From Olivibacter jilunii (GTDB lineage Bacteria; Bacteroidota; Bacteroidia; Sphingobacteriales; Sphingobacteriaceae), in contig NZ_LR027849.1 in NCBI RefSeq assembly GCF_900607235.1, positions 682,001 to 746,000 on the forward strand: 64,000 nucleotides of DNA, written 5' to 3'. Shown piece by piece: positions 24,694 through 34,715 of the stretch (position 1 is the stretch's first letter; each line of letters opens with the position of its first letter). The notes under the pieces are model-generated. The model did no database searches and was not told the DNA's origin. It was given only the letters and a program-made list of their open reading frames with translations. The position numbers and the translations under genes are program-made.

Positions 24694-25554
24694 ATGAGAA
24701 GTAAATTAACGATCTTGCTGACGCTAACACTGGGAATGGCTTACGGACAAAGCCCCTTTATCGGTAGTTACAATGGATCACAAAGAGAGGCTGCCTTAGA
24801 GCTATACATCTTGCCGCAACATCATTTTGTTTTTGCTATGAGCTATGGTGCAATAGATCGAACAATTGTTGGAAAATGGGAGCAGAAAGGCGAAAAGATT
24901 TTCTTCCAAGAAACAAAGAGCGCCGATCGTGATGCGTTTATAGTCTATGAAGGAATTGATAAAGAACTTTTAGCGGAAAGTGAATTTGTCTTCAAAAATT
25001 TTAGCCAAAATACCGGCACAGCATTTCGGATACTTCCTGAGTTTCATCCCGATAGTATGAAGCTAATACATCTAAGAGATGAAAATACATTTAGTATGAC
25101 CAATAGGCTAAGTGTTACACCCAAAGCGCATTCTTCGTTCTTCCTGAGCGCCCCCAACAATAGTGTGGAAAATGACGTGTATGAATTTAAGTCGGCAACC
25201 ACTTCAAATACCCTGTATTTGTATTATAATCACGACACGAATTACGATACCTTTCAAATGGAGGCCTATCTAAAAGGGGATAGTCTTTACATGAACGACG
25301 GTGCGGGGGAAAGATTCTTTGCTGTGAAAGGTACGCTAAATTCCGACTATGAAGCATTGTTATCCGATGCTACAGAAAATCAGCGCATTCCGCTGCAACT
25401 TGAGGTAGAAGGACTTAATGGCAAAAGAATAATCCTTCAACGTTTAAGGCCCGTAAAACAGTTTAAGTGTTTACTCCATCTAGATGAAAATTCAGCCTAT
25501 TTTTCCGATCACGAGAACGGAGCAGCTCCTACATCGCCTCCGATATTACACTAA
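24694..25554 (+). CDS. Exported protein of unknown function
   Basis: 286 residues from ATG 24694 (a GTG three codons upstream is possible). A type I signal peptide ends near AYGQ, common in this phylum. The mature protein has no recognised catalytic motif; sequences such as GKWEQKGEKIFFQE and YEFKSATTSNTLYLYYNHD suggest a beta-rich fold. It has its own promoter and is followed by a small membrane protein after 92 nt. Function unknown. Confidence 0.6.
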   Translation: MRSKLTILLTLTLGMAYGQSPFIGSYNGSQREAALELYILPQHHFVFAMSYGAIDRTIVGKWEQKGEKIFFQETKSADRDAFIVYEGIDKELLAESEFVFKNFSQNTGTAFRILPEFHPDSMKLIHLRDENTFSMTNRLSVTPKAHSSFFLSAPNNSVENDVYEFKSATTSNTLYLYYNHDTNYDTFQMEAYLKGDSLYMNDGAGERFFAVKGTLNSDYEALLSDATENQRIPLQLEVEGLNGKRIILQRLRPVKQFKCLLHLDENSAYFSDHENGAAPTSPPILH

Positions 25555-25646
25555 CTTGCTATGCATTTGCAGTTGGGCGGTATACTAACTGCAAAAGCTC
25601 AGAAATTATCTGCTTCTGAGATAGAGAATATCGCAACACAATTAAT

Positions 25647-25946
25647 ATGCCTTACGTTAACAATCAGTTGAAGTCAATATACCGTGCCAAAAGGCTGGCG
25701 AATATATCGTTGACACTGTCGGCCTTCGCAGCGCTGTGGTTTTTTCTCTTATTTGTTGTTGAAAATACAAATTTGTGGGTATATGGTGTATTATTACCTG
25801 CACCAATTGCTTTGGTCTCAGCCATTGCATCGTTAATGATTAAAAAAAGCGACAGAGCCTGGTGGGCATTAATTGTGGCTTTAGGTTATAGCGGAATTTT
25901 AATTTTTATCGCGTACCTGCTTAACCATATGTGTGTGATTTGCTAA
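25647..25946 (+). CDS. Small integral membrane protein
   Basis: 99 residues with three predicted membrane helices (about 20-40, 46-64, 73-92). No known motif. Its stop overlaps the stop of the convergent ferredoxin-reductase gene by 4 nt. Possibly co-transcribed with the preceding exported protein. Function unknown. Confidence 0.55.
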   Translation: MPYVNNQLKSIYRAKRLANISLTLSAFAALWFFLLFVVENTNLWVYGVLLPAPIALVSAIASLMIKKSDRAWWALIVALGYSGILIFIAYLLNHMCVIC

Positions 25947-26986
25947 ATAGTTAATTCCACAGGGCCGCCAATGGGATAGCCCGTGCAAGTTAATACGTAA
26001 CCTTCAGCAAGCGCATGCTCTCCTAAAACCTCGTTATAGCGCATCCACACGTTACCGGTAGAGCAGATTGCAGCGCAGGTACCGCATTGTCCGGTTTCGC
26101 AGCTATAGGGTAAGGCTTTGCCATGTTTTTTAGCGGTTTCTAAGATGGATATAGGATATTTAACCTGAATGGTGAAAGTTTCTCCCTTATAATGTATGGT
26201 AACAGGATACGCCTTCCTTTCAGGTGGTTCCGGCAGTTGATAGAGCGGAGCGTCCACAATAAAAAGTTCTTTTTTTATGTGGTCGGACCGCACACCTTCA
26301 GCACGTAACTTAATATTGATCATGCGCATATAAGCGTTCGGTCCACATAGATAAAAAAGAATATGATCATCCTTATAAAGGTTGTACTTTTGCGCCAGTT
26401 GATCCAAAACGCCTTGGCTCAGCCTACCCTCTGTTAACGGAGCTGATTCGCTAAAAAGTAATTCGAGCATAAAACGCTCTTTAAACACGTCTTTCAATCG
26501 CAAAATTTCGTTCAAAAATATGGTTGAAAACGCGTTCTTATTACTATAAATTAAAATGACACTGTTTTCTGATCCGTAAAGAATAGATTTAATCTGGGAA
26601 AATATGGGCGTAATACCACTGCCGGCAGCTAAAAAACAAAAAAGCAGATGACGGTCATAAGAATCCGGTAGAACAAAAAGGCCGCTGGCACCGATGCTAT
26701 TAAGTAGATCCCCCTCTTTCGCATGGTCTACCAGCTTTCGAGAGAATTCGCCATTTGGTATTTTTTTTACCGTTATCGTGAGCGGTTCGCTCAAAAGAGG
26801 GGATGAGCTGATTGAATAACTTCTCCTTACTTCTTCACCATTGTTGTGCTTAAATAATAATGTCAAAAATTGGCCTGATTTATAAACAAGCGGCTTACTT
26901 TCCACTGATTCCAAAACGAAGGACTTCGTATCAGGCGCTTCTGTTTTAATAGATTTTATGCGTAAAACGATCGAAAGATTGTCCAT
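25943..26986 (-). CDS. Ferredoxin-NADP reductase-like protein with C-terminal 2Fe-2S domain (PaaE/Hcr type)
   Basis: 347 residues from ATG 26986; a TTG at 27031 would add 15 residues. FAD site RRSYSISSSP (about 55-64), nucleotide-binding AAGSGITP (about 122-129), CGPNAYM (about 215-221), then a plant-type 2Fe-2S ferredoxin with Cys-x4-Cys-x2-Cys in CETGQCGTC and a later Cys in LTCTG. It passes electrons from NAD(P)H via FAD to its cluster and then to a partner oxygenase or haem protein that is not visible. Last gene of a minus-strand cluster after the ATP-grasp gene. Confidence 0.88.
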   Translation of the reverse strand: MDNLSIVLRIKSIKTEAPDTKSFVLESVESKPLVYKSGQFLTLLFKHNNGEEVRRSYSISSSPLLSEPLTITVKKIPNGEFSRKLVDHAKEGDLLNSIGASGLFVLPDSYDRHLLFCFLAAGSGITPIFSQIKSILYGSENSVILIYSNKNAFSTIFLNEILRLKDVFKERFMLELLFSESAPLTEGRLSQGVLDQLAQKYNLYKDDHILFYLCGPNAYMRMINIKLRAEGVRSDHIKKELFIVDAPLYQLPEPPERKAYPVTIHYKGETFTIQVKYPISILETAKKHGKALPYSCETGQCGTCAAICSTGNVWMRYNEVLGEHALAEGYVLTCTGYPIGGPVELTI

Positions 26987-27033
26987 AACCTTCTTATCCA
27001 CCCAAGATAGCAAATCCTTTCTGTTGAACAAAA

Positions 27034-28035
27034 CTATTCCTTTCGAATCCTAACTTTATCCTCGATGGCCTTTATGACGGGAGTATAGAAGTCGGCATCA
27101 TACAATTCACAAGCATGCACTAAACCGCCGGGGCTAAAGACATTTACTTCCATTAGCTTATCGCCCACCACATCCAAACCGGTTAGGAACATGCCGTCCT
27201 TTTTAAGCTTGGGCCCTACCAGTTCTACAATTTCTTTAATTCTCTTTGTCATCCTCGCTTTACCTGCGGTACCGCCCTGATGTATGTTACTTCTGATTTC
27301 GCCTTTTTTTTGTTGACGATGAATGGCGGCGTAGTGGCCATTTACTACAATTGGGTCACCGTCCAGCAAAAACAAACGGATATCGCCGTTTTTTGCTGCG
27401 GGAAGATATTCTTGCGCAACAACAAATCCGTCGCGACAAATGGCATCGACAATTTGATTTAAGTTTTTCACTTCTTGTTTATTGATAAGAAACACGTTCC
27501 TCCCTCCGGATCCTTGAAGTGGTTTTAGAATAATTTTATTACCGTTGGCCTTATAAAATGCCTCGATATCCGCTACACTTCTGGTTATAATAGTTTCCGG
27601 ACGCACTTCCCTTGGAAAATACTGGAAGTACATTTTGTTGGATGCCTGTGACAAGCTAGTGGGGTCATTTAAGACCAAAACGCCTTGCTTTTGCGCTAAT
27701 TGGCCAAATACTATGCCCGCGTTTTGTGCCCAGGGACGTTTGTCGATATCAGCGGAAGGATCATTTCTTAATAGTAGCACGTCAAGATCAGCTGCTTTTA
27801 TCTGAATTTTCTCGCTCTCTTTAATGGCTTGTAAGAAGGTGTCAGGCGAACGAAATTGTTTAGAGGGTACCTTCCGCGCAAGTCCACCCATTTGCTCGTC
27901 GCTAAAATAAGCAAGATCACCCACGCCCAGATAATAAACTTCGTGCCCCATTTTATGGGCTTGTAAGGCCAATCTTGTTGTTGTGTATACAGCAGTTTCC
28001 TTCATTAGTTGGTTCACAATAAATGCGATTTTCAT
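27034..28035 (-). CDS. Glutathione synthetase-like ATP-grasp ligase
   Basis: 333 residues with a GshB-like layout: N-terminal Rossmann-like part (MKIAFIVNQL), a central ATP-grasp with ILKPLQGSGGRNVF (about 164-177), AQEYLPA, RLFLLDG, and the Mg-binding EVNVFSPGG (about 305-313). It ligates an amino acid to a peptide-like carboxylate. No gamma-glutamylcysteine ligase is nearby, and the neighbours suggest a dedicated small-peptide pathway rather than plain glutathione synthesis. Same strand as QEGLA and N-formylglutamate amidohydrolase genes. Confidence 0.8.
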   Translation of the reverse strand: MKIAFIVNQLMKETAVYTTTRLALQAHKMGHEVYYLGVGDLAYFSDEQMGGLARKVPSKQFRSPDTFLQAIKESEKIQIKAADLDVLLLRNDPSADIDKRPWAQNAGIVFGQLAQKQGVLVLNDPTSLSQASNKMYFQYFPREVRPETIITRSVADIEAFYKANGNKIILKPLQGSGGRNVFLINKQEVKNLNQIVDAICRDGFVVAQEYLPAAKNGDIRLFLLDGDPIVVNGHYAAIHRQQKKGEIRSNIHQGGTAGKARMTKRIKEIVELVGPKLKKDGMFLTGLDVVGDKLMEVNVFSPGGLVHACELYDADFYTPVIKAIEDKVRIRKE

Positions 28036-28086
28036 CAGTAATAGTTTTAAGGCATTGATTTTTTAAGATAACAGGAATGATGTTCT

Positions 28087-29931
28087 TTAGTTTAGCATGG
28101 TGAAAATATTTCCCCCTTTTTTAATTGTCTCAATATGCTTTAGATACGGACGACTCAAGTAGCGAGGTTTGATCGGTATTTTTGATAATAAACCTCTAAA
28201 TGTCAATTCGTTAATAACGGGTATGTAATCCTGGCGAATTTTGCCAATGAGCAAAGGTGCAATGTCATTACCTTGTTTGATATACTCGATTAGATTAAGC
28301 AACCCTTTTAAATAGACGGCGTCTTTAGTGAGCCCGCCGCCGCGATATACACGCATCGTAATATGAAAAGCGGCCTCAGGAGTAAAAAGATATTTGTCGG
28401 TTAACAGAAAAAAGGTATCAACAAACGAATTCCCTGTTATCATGGAATTGACAGCTACTACGCGAGCTGCAAGAATACGCATGCGTTGATTGGTTAATCC
28501 GCCACACAAGTATTCTGAAAAGACGGCCAATCCTTCTTGCAGCTGTTCATAACCCGGCACGCCTATATAGAAGAGTTTGAGTGGTTGCGCTTTGCCGTTA
28601 TAATATGTGACCACATGTGTTCCAATTTCATGCTGAATGAGGGCAAAGGCCCGTTGCTTCGAAATTTGGTAACTTTTATTGATGTTCAGTATGCCACGTG
28701 AGACCATGACTCCATCAACATCGTCGCGTACGCGTACGGCGGTTAAGATGGATGCGTCCTGTTTTTTAAGCCATATTAATTCATTTTCAGCCATTTGTGC
28801 GAATTCCCAGGCGTTTAATAAATCTTGATTTTCTTGTTCGTAATTTGGCTCGGCGGCAACAAGGATGGCGCGAGCAACATCCAAAAGATGTTCGTCTATA
28901 TTGCCGAATATTTGTAAGCTACTGTGCATAAAATCCGGTTTTTCCCGCTCTAACATCATATTCAGCATCCGATCTATCTCTTTTCGTTTATCCCGGAAAA
29001 GGAAGGCGATAGTGGGATCAGAAATATCCTCAATAGGTAAGTTGTATATTTTACGCTTGATCAACTCAGGCTCTATCGGCATCGGTCGATAATGAAAAAC
29101 GGGTGCTTTCAGATACTTATTTTCTGCAAAATTTTTCCATGCATCCATGGTGTTAATAGGCGTTACTAGCAGAAGAAAATCAAAAAGATTACTGTATTCT
29201 GCCAACTCATTATCAATTTCCCAAACTTTGTCGTCTAACACTGTGGTGCCGAGCATTTCAAAGTGAGTTGCATTATATGAGGTATTTGTGCGAACGAACT
29301 CAAATAGGCTTTTGCGTAGCGATTTACCAAAAGCGGCTCGTAATTCGCGCATAAACAAGGGATAGGGCTTACCGGTTTTAACATCGTTGTAAACAGGTGC
29401 TATTTCCACACCGACTAATACAATTTCAGATTGTTTAGCTACATTTTTGTCAATGAGTGGCGAACGTCCCGGGGGAGCAACAGCCGTTTTTTGTTTATTG
29501 AGTGACGCCGTGATTTTTTGATTACCTATTCGTAGTGCATTCAGTTCTTCAGTCAATTTTGTCGCCATACTCAACGTCCCTTTTTGGTTGACCTTTATTG
29601 TAAAGGCTTTATCGTCCAGTTTGGCTTGATGCCAGATTTCTACCAGCATGAAACCACCGAATTGGTCTGCTAAATATGCAGAGATGAGTTTCAAGAGCTC
29701 AGTCAGACCGCTTCCTTCATAGTCGGACGTAATTAAATAGGATGATTCGGTTTTAGCAAGGTTATAAGCAAAGTTGTCTTTGCCCTTTTTAGGAACACGG
29801 TATACCAGGAGAAAAGGAACGGGTTTGTCTATCTTGAGTATGCCTTTGTCCGGTAAGGAAAGTCTAATCGGTTCACCTTTTTTCAACTTGTCCTGAATCT
29901 GATTCAAAACCTTTTCTTGCTTTTTCTCCAT
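28087..29931 (-). CDS. QEGLA-motif metalloprotein (DUF1704, flavohemoglobin expression-modulating family)
   Basis: 614 residues. The zinc-peptidase-like core has QHEIGTH (HExxTH-type, about residue 445) and QEGLAVFSEY (about 475-484), the motif that names the family. DUF1704 proteins are related to tyrosine carboxypeptidases of the MATCAP group, so a peptidase acting on a small peptide is likely; the substrate is unknown. It starts 4 nt after the amidohydrolase gene and lies 51 nt before the ATP-grasp gene, a grouping that recurs in other bacteria as far as I recall. Confidence 0.85.
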   Translation of the reverse strand: MEKKQEKVLNQIQDKLKKGEPIRLSLPDKGILKIDKPVPFLLVYRVPKKGKDNFAYNLAKTESSYLITSDYEGSGLTELLKLISAYLADQFGGFMLVEIWHQAKLDDKAFTIKVNQKGTLSMATKLTEELNALRIGNQKITASLNKQKTAVAPPGRSPLIDKNVAKQSEIVLVGVEIAPVYNDVKTGKPYPLFMRELRAAFGKSLRKSLFEFVRTNTSYNATHFEMLGTTVLDDKVWEIDNELAEYSNLFDFLLLVTPINTMDAWKNFAENKYLKAPVFHYRPMPIEPELIKRKIYNLPIEDISDPTIAFLFRDKRKEIDRMLNMMLEREKPDFMHSSLQIFGNIDEHLLDVARAILVAAEPNYEQENQDLLNAWEFAQMAENELIWLKKQDASILTAVRVRDDVDGVMVSRGILNINKSYQISKQRAFALIQHEIGTHVVTYYNGKAQPLKLFYIGVPGYEQLQEGLAVFSEYLCGGLTNQRMRILAARVVAVNSMITGNSFVDTFFLLTDKYLFTPEAAFHITMRVYRGGGLTKDAVYLKGLLNLIEYIKQGNDIAPLLIGKIRQDYIPVINELTFRGLLSKIPIKPRYLSRPYLKHIETIKKGGNIFTMLN

Positions 29932-29935
29932 ATGA

Positions 29936-30733
29936 TCATTTATCTGTTGAGGCTGTTTGGTATAACTTCTTTAGTTCGGTTTCCAGAGGCAGGATGCTGG
30001 CTTGTAAAGCGCGTTGTATGTCCATCAAATGGCTTATGTTGACTCGACCTGTCCACTCGTCCATGAAAGTCTTTTTAAACTCCACGGATAGTACACAGCC
30101 AAATTTGCTATATTGAGAGCATATCCAGTTGGAAAATGTGCCACCTTTAAACTTTATGTTCTCTCTAACGTCCGGAAAATGGTCATCAATTGTTGTTTTT
30201 GAAAGGGAATCAATAAATGTGTCTATTATCGGCCTCCATTTAGAAATGTTGTTGGCCGTTCCAATATTTATTTCCGGATTTTCGCTGGATATAGCTTCTA
30301 TATAAGGATCTTTTCTTCTGTGGTTGTAGCTATGAACGTCTAGAACAATGAAATATCCGTAGCTTTGAATAAGATCAAGCAGTACCTTCTTTACCTCTAA
30401 ATAAAATGTATCGTAAAAAGTTAATATTTCCTCTTCCTGTTCTTGTGTAAGCTTCGTTGCCCATACAGCTAGCCCCCAGGCATCATTAGGTGAGCGGTAG
30501 ATGGCACGGTCCCTCGGCCTATTCAGGTCCACCATAAAGCGTGAATTGTCAACAACGATTCGATTAACCGGAAAATTTATCATCTCTGCGGTATAGGGGT
30601 CTTCTTCGCGCATACGTTCGTGTTCAGATAAAAGCATATTAGACCGGAGCGACGGCGCTATACTATGCCCGTCATGAATGGCTGCGGCAATGATCGGACT
30701 TTTAGCTCTGTATATATGAATTTTAGACTCCAT
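29936..30733 (-). CDS. N-formylglutamate amidohydrolase-like protein
   Basis: 265 residues of the HutG/FGase family: AAIHDGHSIAP with metal-binding HDG (about 20-22), EEDPYT (about 43-48), VDLNRPRD (about 69-76), and LDVHSYNHRR (about 129-138). It would hydrolyse an N-acyl amino acid or similar amide. No histidine-degradation genes are present, so it probably serves the QEGLA/ATP-grasp pathway. First gene of the minus-strand cluster; the promoter must lie in the 135-nt divergent gap with nagA. Confidence 0.82.
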   Translation of the reverse strand: MESKIHIYRAKSPIIAAAIHDGHSIAPSLRSNMLLSEHERMREEDPYTAEMINFPVNRIVVDNSRFMVDLNRPRDRAIYRSPNDAWGLAVWATKLTQEQEEEILTFYDTFYLEVKKVLLDLIQSYGYFIVLDVHSYNHRRKDPYIEAISSENPEINIGTANNISKWRPIIDTFIDSLSKTTIDDHFPDVRENIKFKGGTFSNWICSQYSKFGCVLSVEFKKTFMDEWTGRVNISHLMDIQRALQASILPLETELKKLYQTASTDK

Positions 30734-30868
30734 AATAATTTAGGGAAATAACAGGTAAAAGAAAGCATTGTTTCACTTTGCTTTCTTATCGTTTAAAACC
30801 ATTACCTTTAGCCTATTCCTTTAGGAACTATAGGTTGTATAAGATCCATAAAAAAGAGAAATCATTAT

Positions 30869-31972
30869 ATGAAAATATTTGCGAATCGAGTCTATACAGG
30901 TGAAACGGTATTGACGGATCAACTGATTACTTGCGAAAAAGGTTTAATTGTAGGAATAAATCGAGGAAATGCCGGCAATGCGGACGAAAGGGTAGCGCAT
31001 ATAGCTCCGGGATTTTTTGATATTCAGGTAAATGGAGGGGCGAGCTACCATTTTACAGCTCATCCGAATGAGCAGTGTTTATCAGATATTGAAGAGGCGT
31101 GTTTGACTGATGGTACGGCGTTTGTGTTGCCAACCCTTATTACTTCTTCCATCGATAACATCTTAGCAGGCATTGACGCTGTTAGAAAATACATAGAAAA
31201 GCATCCACAATCCGCCATTTTGGGAATGCATTTGGAAGGCCCTTTTATTAATCCGATAAAGAGAGGTGCACACCTGTTGAAATATATTAAAAAACCCGAA
31301 AGAGCGATGGTTGAGGAAATAGTGAGATATGGAAAAGGCATTATCTTACAGATGACGATTGCACCGGAAATGTTTGACGACCATCTACTCGCTCTCTTGC
31401 AGGATTCTGGAATTGCATTGGCTTTGGGGCATAGTAATGCCTCATTTGAAGAAGCAAGAAACGCTTTTAATCTGGGAATTACCCAGGTGACGCATTTGTT
31501 TAACGCAATGTCCCCTTTCCAGCATCGGAACCCCGGACTGGTAGGAGCTGTCTTATCCGATGAACGCATCTATGCTCCCCTTGTGCTGGATGGAAAACAT
31601 GTTGACTTTTCAGCAGCCGCAATCGCTTATAAATTAAAGCGAGATAAACTCTTTTTGATTTCGGATGCCTTATTCCTTGGAAAAAAGAAAGCCCGTTTTC
31701 AGTGGGAAGAATTTGATGCAACATTAATTAATGGAGAATATGTAAATAGTGAAGGAAATCTTGCAGGAGCTAATATATCTCTCATGGATGCAGTCCAAAA
31801 TGCAATTAAAGAGCTGGGTGTATCTGTACAAGAAGCTATTGAAATGGCAAGCCGTCGCCCTGCGGAAGCTATAGGCCTTCATGATCGTATTGGAAAAATA
31901 GCGCTCGGTTACCCTGCTCGATTTACGTATTTTGATGCTGAATTAAAAAATACCCGGGTTTTAAAAGGCTAA
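30869..31972 (+). CDS. nagA: N-acetylglucosamine-6-phosphate deacetylase
   Basis: 367 residues. Amidohydrolase with LEGPFINP (about 120-127), LGHSNA (about 189-194), THLFNAM (about 208-214), LVLDGKHVD and LISDA (catalytic Asp near 266). It converts GlcNAc-6-P to GlcN-6-P and acetate in amino-sugar use and wall recycling. No nagB is adjacent. Divergent from the amidohydrolase cluster. Confidence 0.92.
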   Translation: MKIFANRVYTGETVLTDQLITCEKGLIVGINRGNAGNADERVAHIAPGFFDIQVNGGASYHFTAHPNEQCLSDIEEACLTDGTAFVLPTLITSSIDNILAGIDAVRKYIEKHPQSAILGMHLEGPFINPIKRGAHLLKYIKKPERAMVEEIVRYGKGIILQMTIAPEMFDDHLLALLQDSGIALALGHSNASFEEARNAFNLGITQVTHLFNAMSPFQHRNPGLVGAVLSDERIYAPLVLDGKHVDFSAAAIAYKLKRDKLFLISDALFLGKKKARFQWEEFDATLINGEYVNSEGNLAGANISLMDAVQNAIKELGVSVQEAIEMASRRPAEAIGLHDRIGKIALGYPARFTYFDAELKNTRVLKG

Positions 31973-32054
31973 AATTCGGGGAACCAAGATATTTTATAGA
32001 TATTATTTTTAAGAAATCTAAATAACATTATCTTTGAGCTCTTAATCAATTAAA

Positions 32055-33368
32055 ATGAGCACAAAGGTAAGGAAATCCGCATCACGATCACTTTTTTACA
32101 GAATAGCAGCCTGGCTTCATCTTTGGTTAGGGCTTATCACGGGTATTGTGATGATAATTGTATGCCTAACCGGTTGCATTTGGGTTTTCCAGGATGAGAT
32201 AACGGCTTATATCCTTGAACCCGAAACGCGCGTTACTCACCAAGCAGCTCCTGTGCTGACTCCGTCTCAGATTCAACGCATAGCCACAGCAAAGTTTCCG
32301 GATAAAAGGGTCTCCTATGCAACTTATCAGCAAGGCCGAGCCATTTATGTAGGGATGGGAGAGGGGCGTCGCGGGGGTACGTCGCTGCGTTTGAACCCTT
32401 ATACCGGTAAAATTATCAGCGTAAGTGAAAGAAAAGAGGGGGAAGTTGATTTCTTTCGATTTATATTAAATGGTCACCGCTTTTTGTGGTTACCTTATGA
32501 AATTGGTCGCCCAATTGTGAATTACAGTACATTGGTATTCGTTATTACTCTTATAACGGGGATGGTACTTTGGTGGCCGGCGAAATGGACAAAGAGCACA
32601 CGAGCGAAGAGCTTTTTTATTAAATGGAAAGGTTCGTTTAAACGGGTTAACTATGATTTACACAATGTACTGGGCTTTTATTCATTGTTAATTGTTTTCG
32701 CAATCGCTTGTACCGGCATGGTGTACGGTATACAATGGTTTAGCAAAGGCTTGTATTGGACAACTTCAGGAGGAAATTCGTTACCCGATTTTGCGCGTCT
32801 TGAGTCGGACTCGCTTCAGATGGGGAAACATTTTACAGTCAAAAATGCAATGGATATTGTATGGAGCAAAGTGATTAGTGAACATTCGCGAGCGGAAGGA
32901 TTTTATTATAGCTTTCCGGATTCAACAAAACCTAAATCTACCATTAATGTGACTATTTATCCGAGTGCAGGGCAGTACTATAACCATATTGCCTATAGCT
33001 TTGACCAGCACACATTAAAACAGCTTCCCCGGCATGAGGTATACGGAGCAAACTTCGCTACGGCCTCGTTTGGCGTAAAACTTCGCAAAATGAATTATGA
33101 TATCCATGTCGGCTCTATTTTGGGATTGACAGGAAAAGTCATTGCCTTCTTTGCATCCCTGATCGGCGCTAGTCTGCCAATTACAGGCTTTATCATTTGG
33201 TGGGGAAAGCGAAAAAAGAAAACGAAGAAGCGAATACCGCGTGAAATACAGAGGTCTATTTCAAGCATCGAACTAAGTGAGAAGCTTATGCCCGAACGGG
33301 GTCAAAAGCGACCTATTCCCAGACCTTATAAGCCGGCGTTGAATATCAATAAAGGATCTAAATACTGA
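32055..33368 (+). CDS. PepSY-associated transmembrane protein (PiuB-like)
   Basis: 437 residues. Four membrane helices with an N-terminal one bearing HLWLGLITG (about 20-28) and later NYDLHNVLGFYSLL (about 199-212) and IHVGSILGLTG (about 353-363). The conserved His residues in helices are typical of PepSY-TM ferric reductase-like proteins; the loops hold PepSY domains. Such proteins usually act in iron acquisition next to TonB receptors; none is nearby here. A basic C-terminal tail follows the last helix. Confidence 0.88.
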   Translation: MSTKVRKSASRSLFYRIAAWLHLWLGLITGIVMIIVCLTGCIWVFQDEITAYILEPETRVTHQAAPVLTPSQIQRIATAKFPDKRVSYATYQQGRAIYVGMGEGRRGGTSLRLNPYTGKIISVSERKEGEVDFFRFILNGHRFLWLPYEIGRPIVNYSTLVFVITLITGMVLWWPAKWTKSTRAKSFFIKWKGSFKRVNYDLHNVLGFYSLLIVFAIACTGMVYGIQWFSKGLYWTTSGGNSLPDFARLESDSLQMGKHFTVKNAMDIVWSKVISEHSRAEGFYYSFPDSTKPKSTINVTIYPSAGQYYNHIAYSFDQHTLKQLPRHEVYGANFATASFGVKLRKMNYDIHVGSILGLTGKVIAFFASLIGASLPITGFIIWWGKRKKKTKKRIPREIQRSISSIELSEKLMPERGQKRPIPRPYKPALNINKGSKY

Positions 33369-33533
33369 GGTACGTTATTGATTAGCGGGAAAATAAATTT
33401 TCGTCACTGCACAACTTTTACTAAAAAATTAATGGAGTTTTTAAAACACTGATACTAAAGCATTTGTTGCTAGGAAAGCAATGAAGAAAAAAATGGGTAT
33501 AAATCGCTAATCGTTATTTTATATCCATATGTG

Positions 33534-33541
33534 TATATTTG
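33534..33541 (+). promoter_or_regulatory. -7 promoter element of the desaturase gene
   Basis: TATATTTG, an exact TAnnTTTG, lies inside the longest open frame of the desaturase gene, so translation must start after it, at ATG 33550 or 33562. It decides against the upstream ATG at 33529. Confidence 0.5.
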
Positions 33542-33549
33542 TTTTCTAT

Positions 33550-34551
33550 ATGGAAAATACCATGCAACCGATACACGAGGGATCGAGAAAAGAAGTAATG
33601 ACCTATCTTGAGCCGTTTATGCTCAACGAAATGAGTGAATATTTGAAGCCCGTTGAGGAAATGTGGCAGCCGGCTGATTTTTTACCCGACGCATCGCGAG
33701 ATACTTTTTTTCAAGAAGTTAAGGATCTACAAGATAGCGCAAAGGAATTACCTTATGATTTAGTTGCCGTTTTAATTGGTGATACAGTTACAGAGGAGGC
33801 TTTGCCAACCTACGAATCATGGTTGACTATGGTGGAAGATGTTGAAAAACACGAGCAGGGTGGGTGGATGAAATGGGTTCGGGCATGGACAGCAGAGGAA
33901 AACAGACATGGGGATCTCCTGAACAAATATATATACTTATCCGGAAGAGTCGACATGAAACAATTCGAGATTTCGGTTCAATATCTGTTACAGGATGGCT
34001 TTGATATTGGTACTGGTCGGGATCCTTATAGAAACTTTATTTATACCTCGTTTCAGGAGCTGGCCACCAACGTCTCGCATCGAAGAGTGGCCGGTTTAGC
34101 GAAACAAGCAGGCGATAAACTACTGGCAAAGATGTGTGGTGTTATTGCTTCGGACGAGGCGCGCCATGCAAAAGCTTATATGTCATTTATTTCCAAAGCA
34201 GCTGAGGTTGATGCCAGTGAAGTATTGGTTGCATTTGAAGATATGATGAAAAAGAAAATTGTGATGCCGGCGCATTTCCTAAGAGAGGCGGGGGAGCCAC
34301 AAGGAGAACTTTTTTCGCATTTTTCCGATGCAGCACAGCGTTTGGGAGTCTACACAGCGATTGATTATGTTGATATTTTAAAAGACCTGTTGAACGAGTG
34401 GAAAGTAGATGCGATGACCAATTTGAATGAAGCCGGCGAAAAAGCTCGGGATTACCTTATGCGTTTACCCGATCGATTGCTTCGTATTGCCGAACGGATG
34501 AAAAATCCGGTGAAACAATACAATTTTAAGTGGATTCATGGCGATAGGTAA
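33550..34551 (+). CDS. Acyl-ACP desaturase-like protein (stearoyl-ACP 9-desaturase family)
   Basis: 333 residues from ATG 33550; ATG 33562 is equally possible and would leave a short leader after the TATATTTG promoter. Ferritin-like di-iron protein with iron ligands in AEENRHGD (about 115-122) and SDEARHA (about 204-210), a Glu in ESWLTMVED and in FQELATN. It introduces a double bond into acyl-ACP using O2 and reduced ferredoxin, changing membrane fluidity. The family is widespread in Bacteroidota and plants. No partner reductase next to it. Confidence 0.88.
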   Translation: MENTMQPIHEGSRKEVMTYLEPFMLNEMSEYLKPVEEMWQPADFLPDASRDTFFQEVKDLQDSAKELPYDLVAVLIGDTVTEEALPTYESWLTMVEDVEKHEQGGWMKWVRAWTAEENRHGDLLNKYIYLSGRVDMKQFEISVQYLLQDGFDIGTGRDPYRNFIYTSFQELATNVSHRRVAGLAKQAGDKLLAKMCGVIASDEARHAKAYMSFISKAAEVDASEVLVAFEDMMKKKIVMPAHFLREAGEPQGELFSHFSDAAQRLGVYTAIDYVDILKDLLNEWKVDAMTNLNEAGEKARDYLMRLPDRLLRIAERMKNPVKQYNFKWIHGDR

Positions 34552-34715
34552 ATGAAAGAGTAAAATATGGGATGGGGATCTAAGAAGTGATACTTTTAGA
34601 TCCCTTTTATTTGTTGAAATTGGGCAATCGATTGCGTTTATTTTTGGTATTTATAAACTTTGTTTGTTAATATTAAAACATTAGTTTAGTCGTTCGAATT
34701 ATATAAAATATTCAG

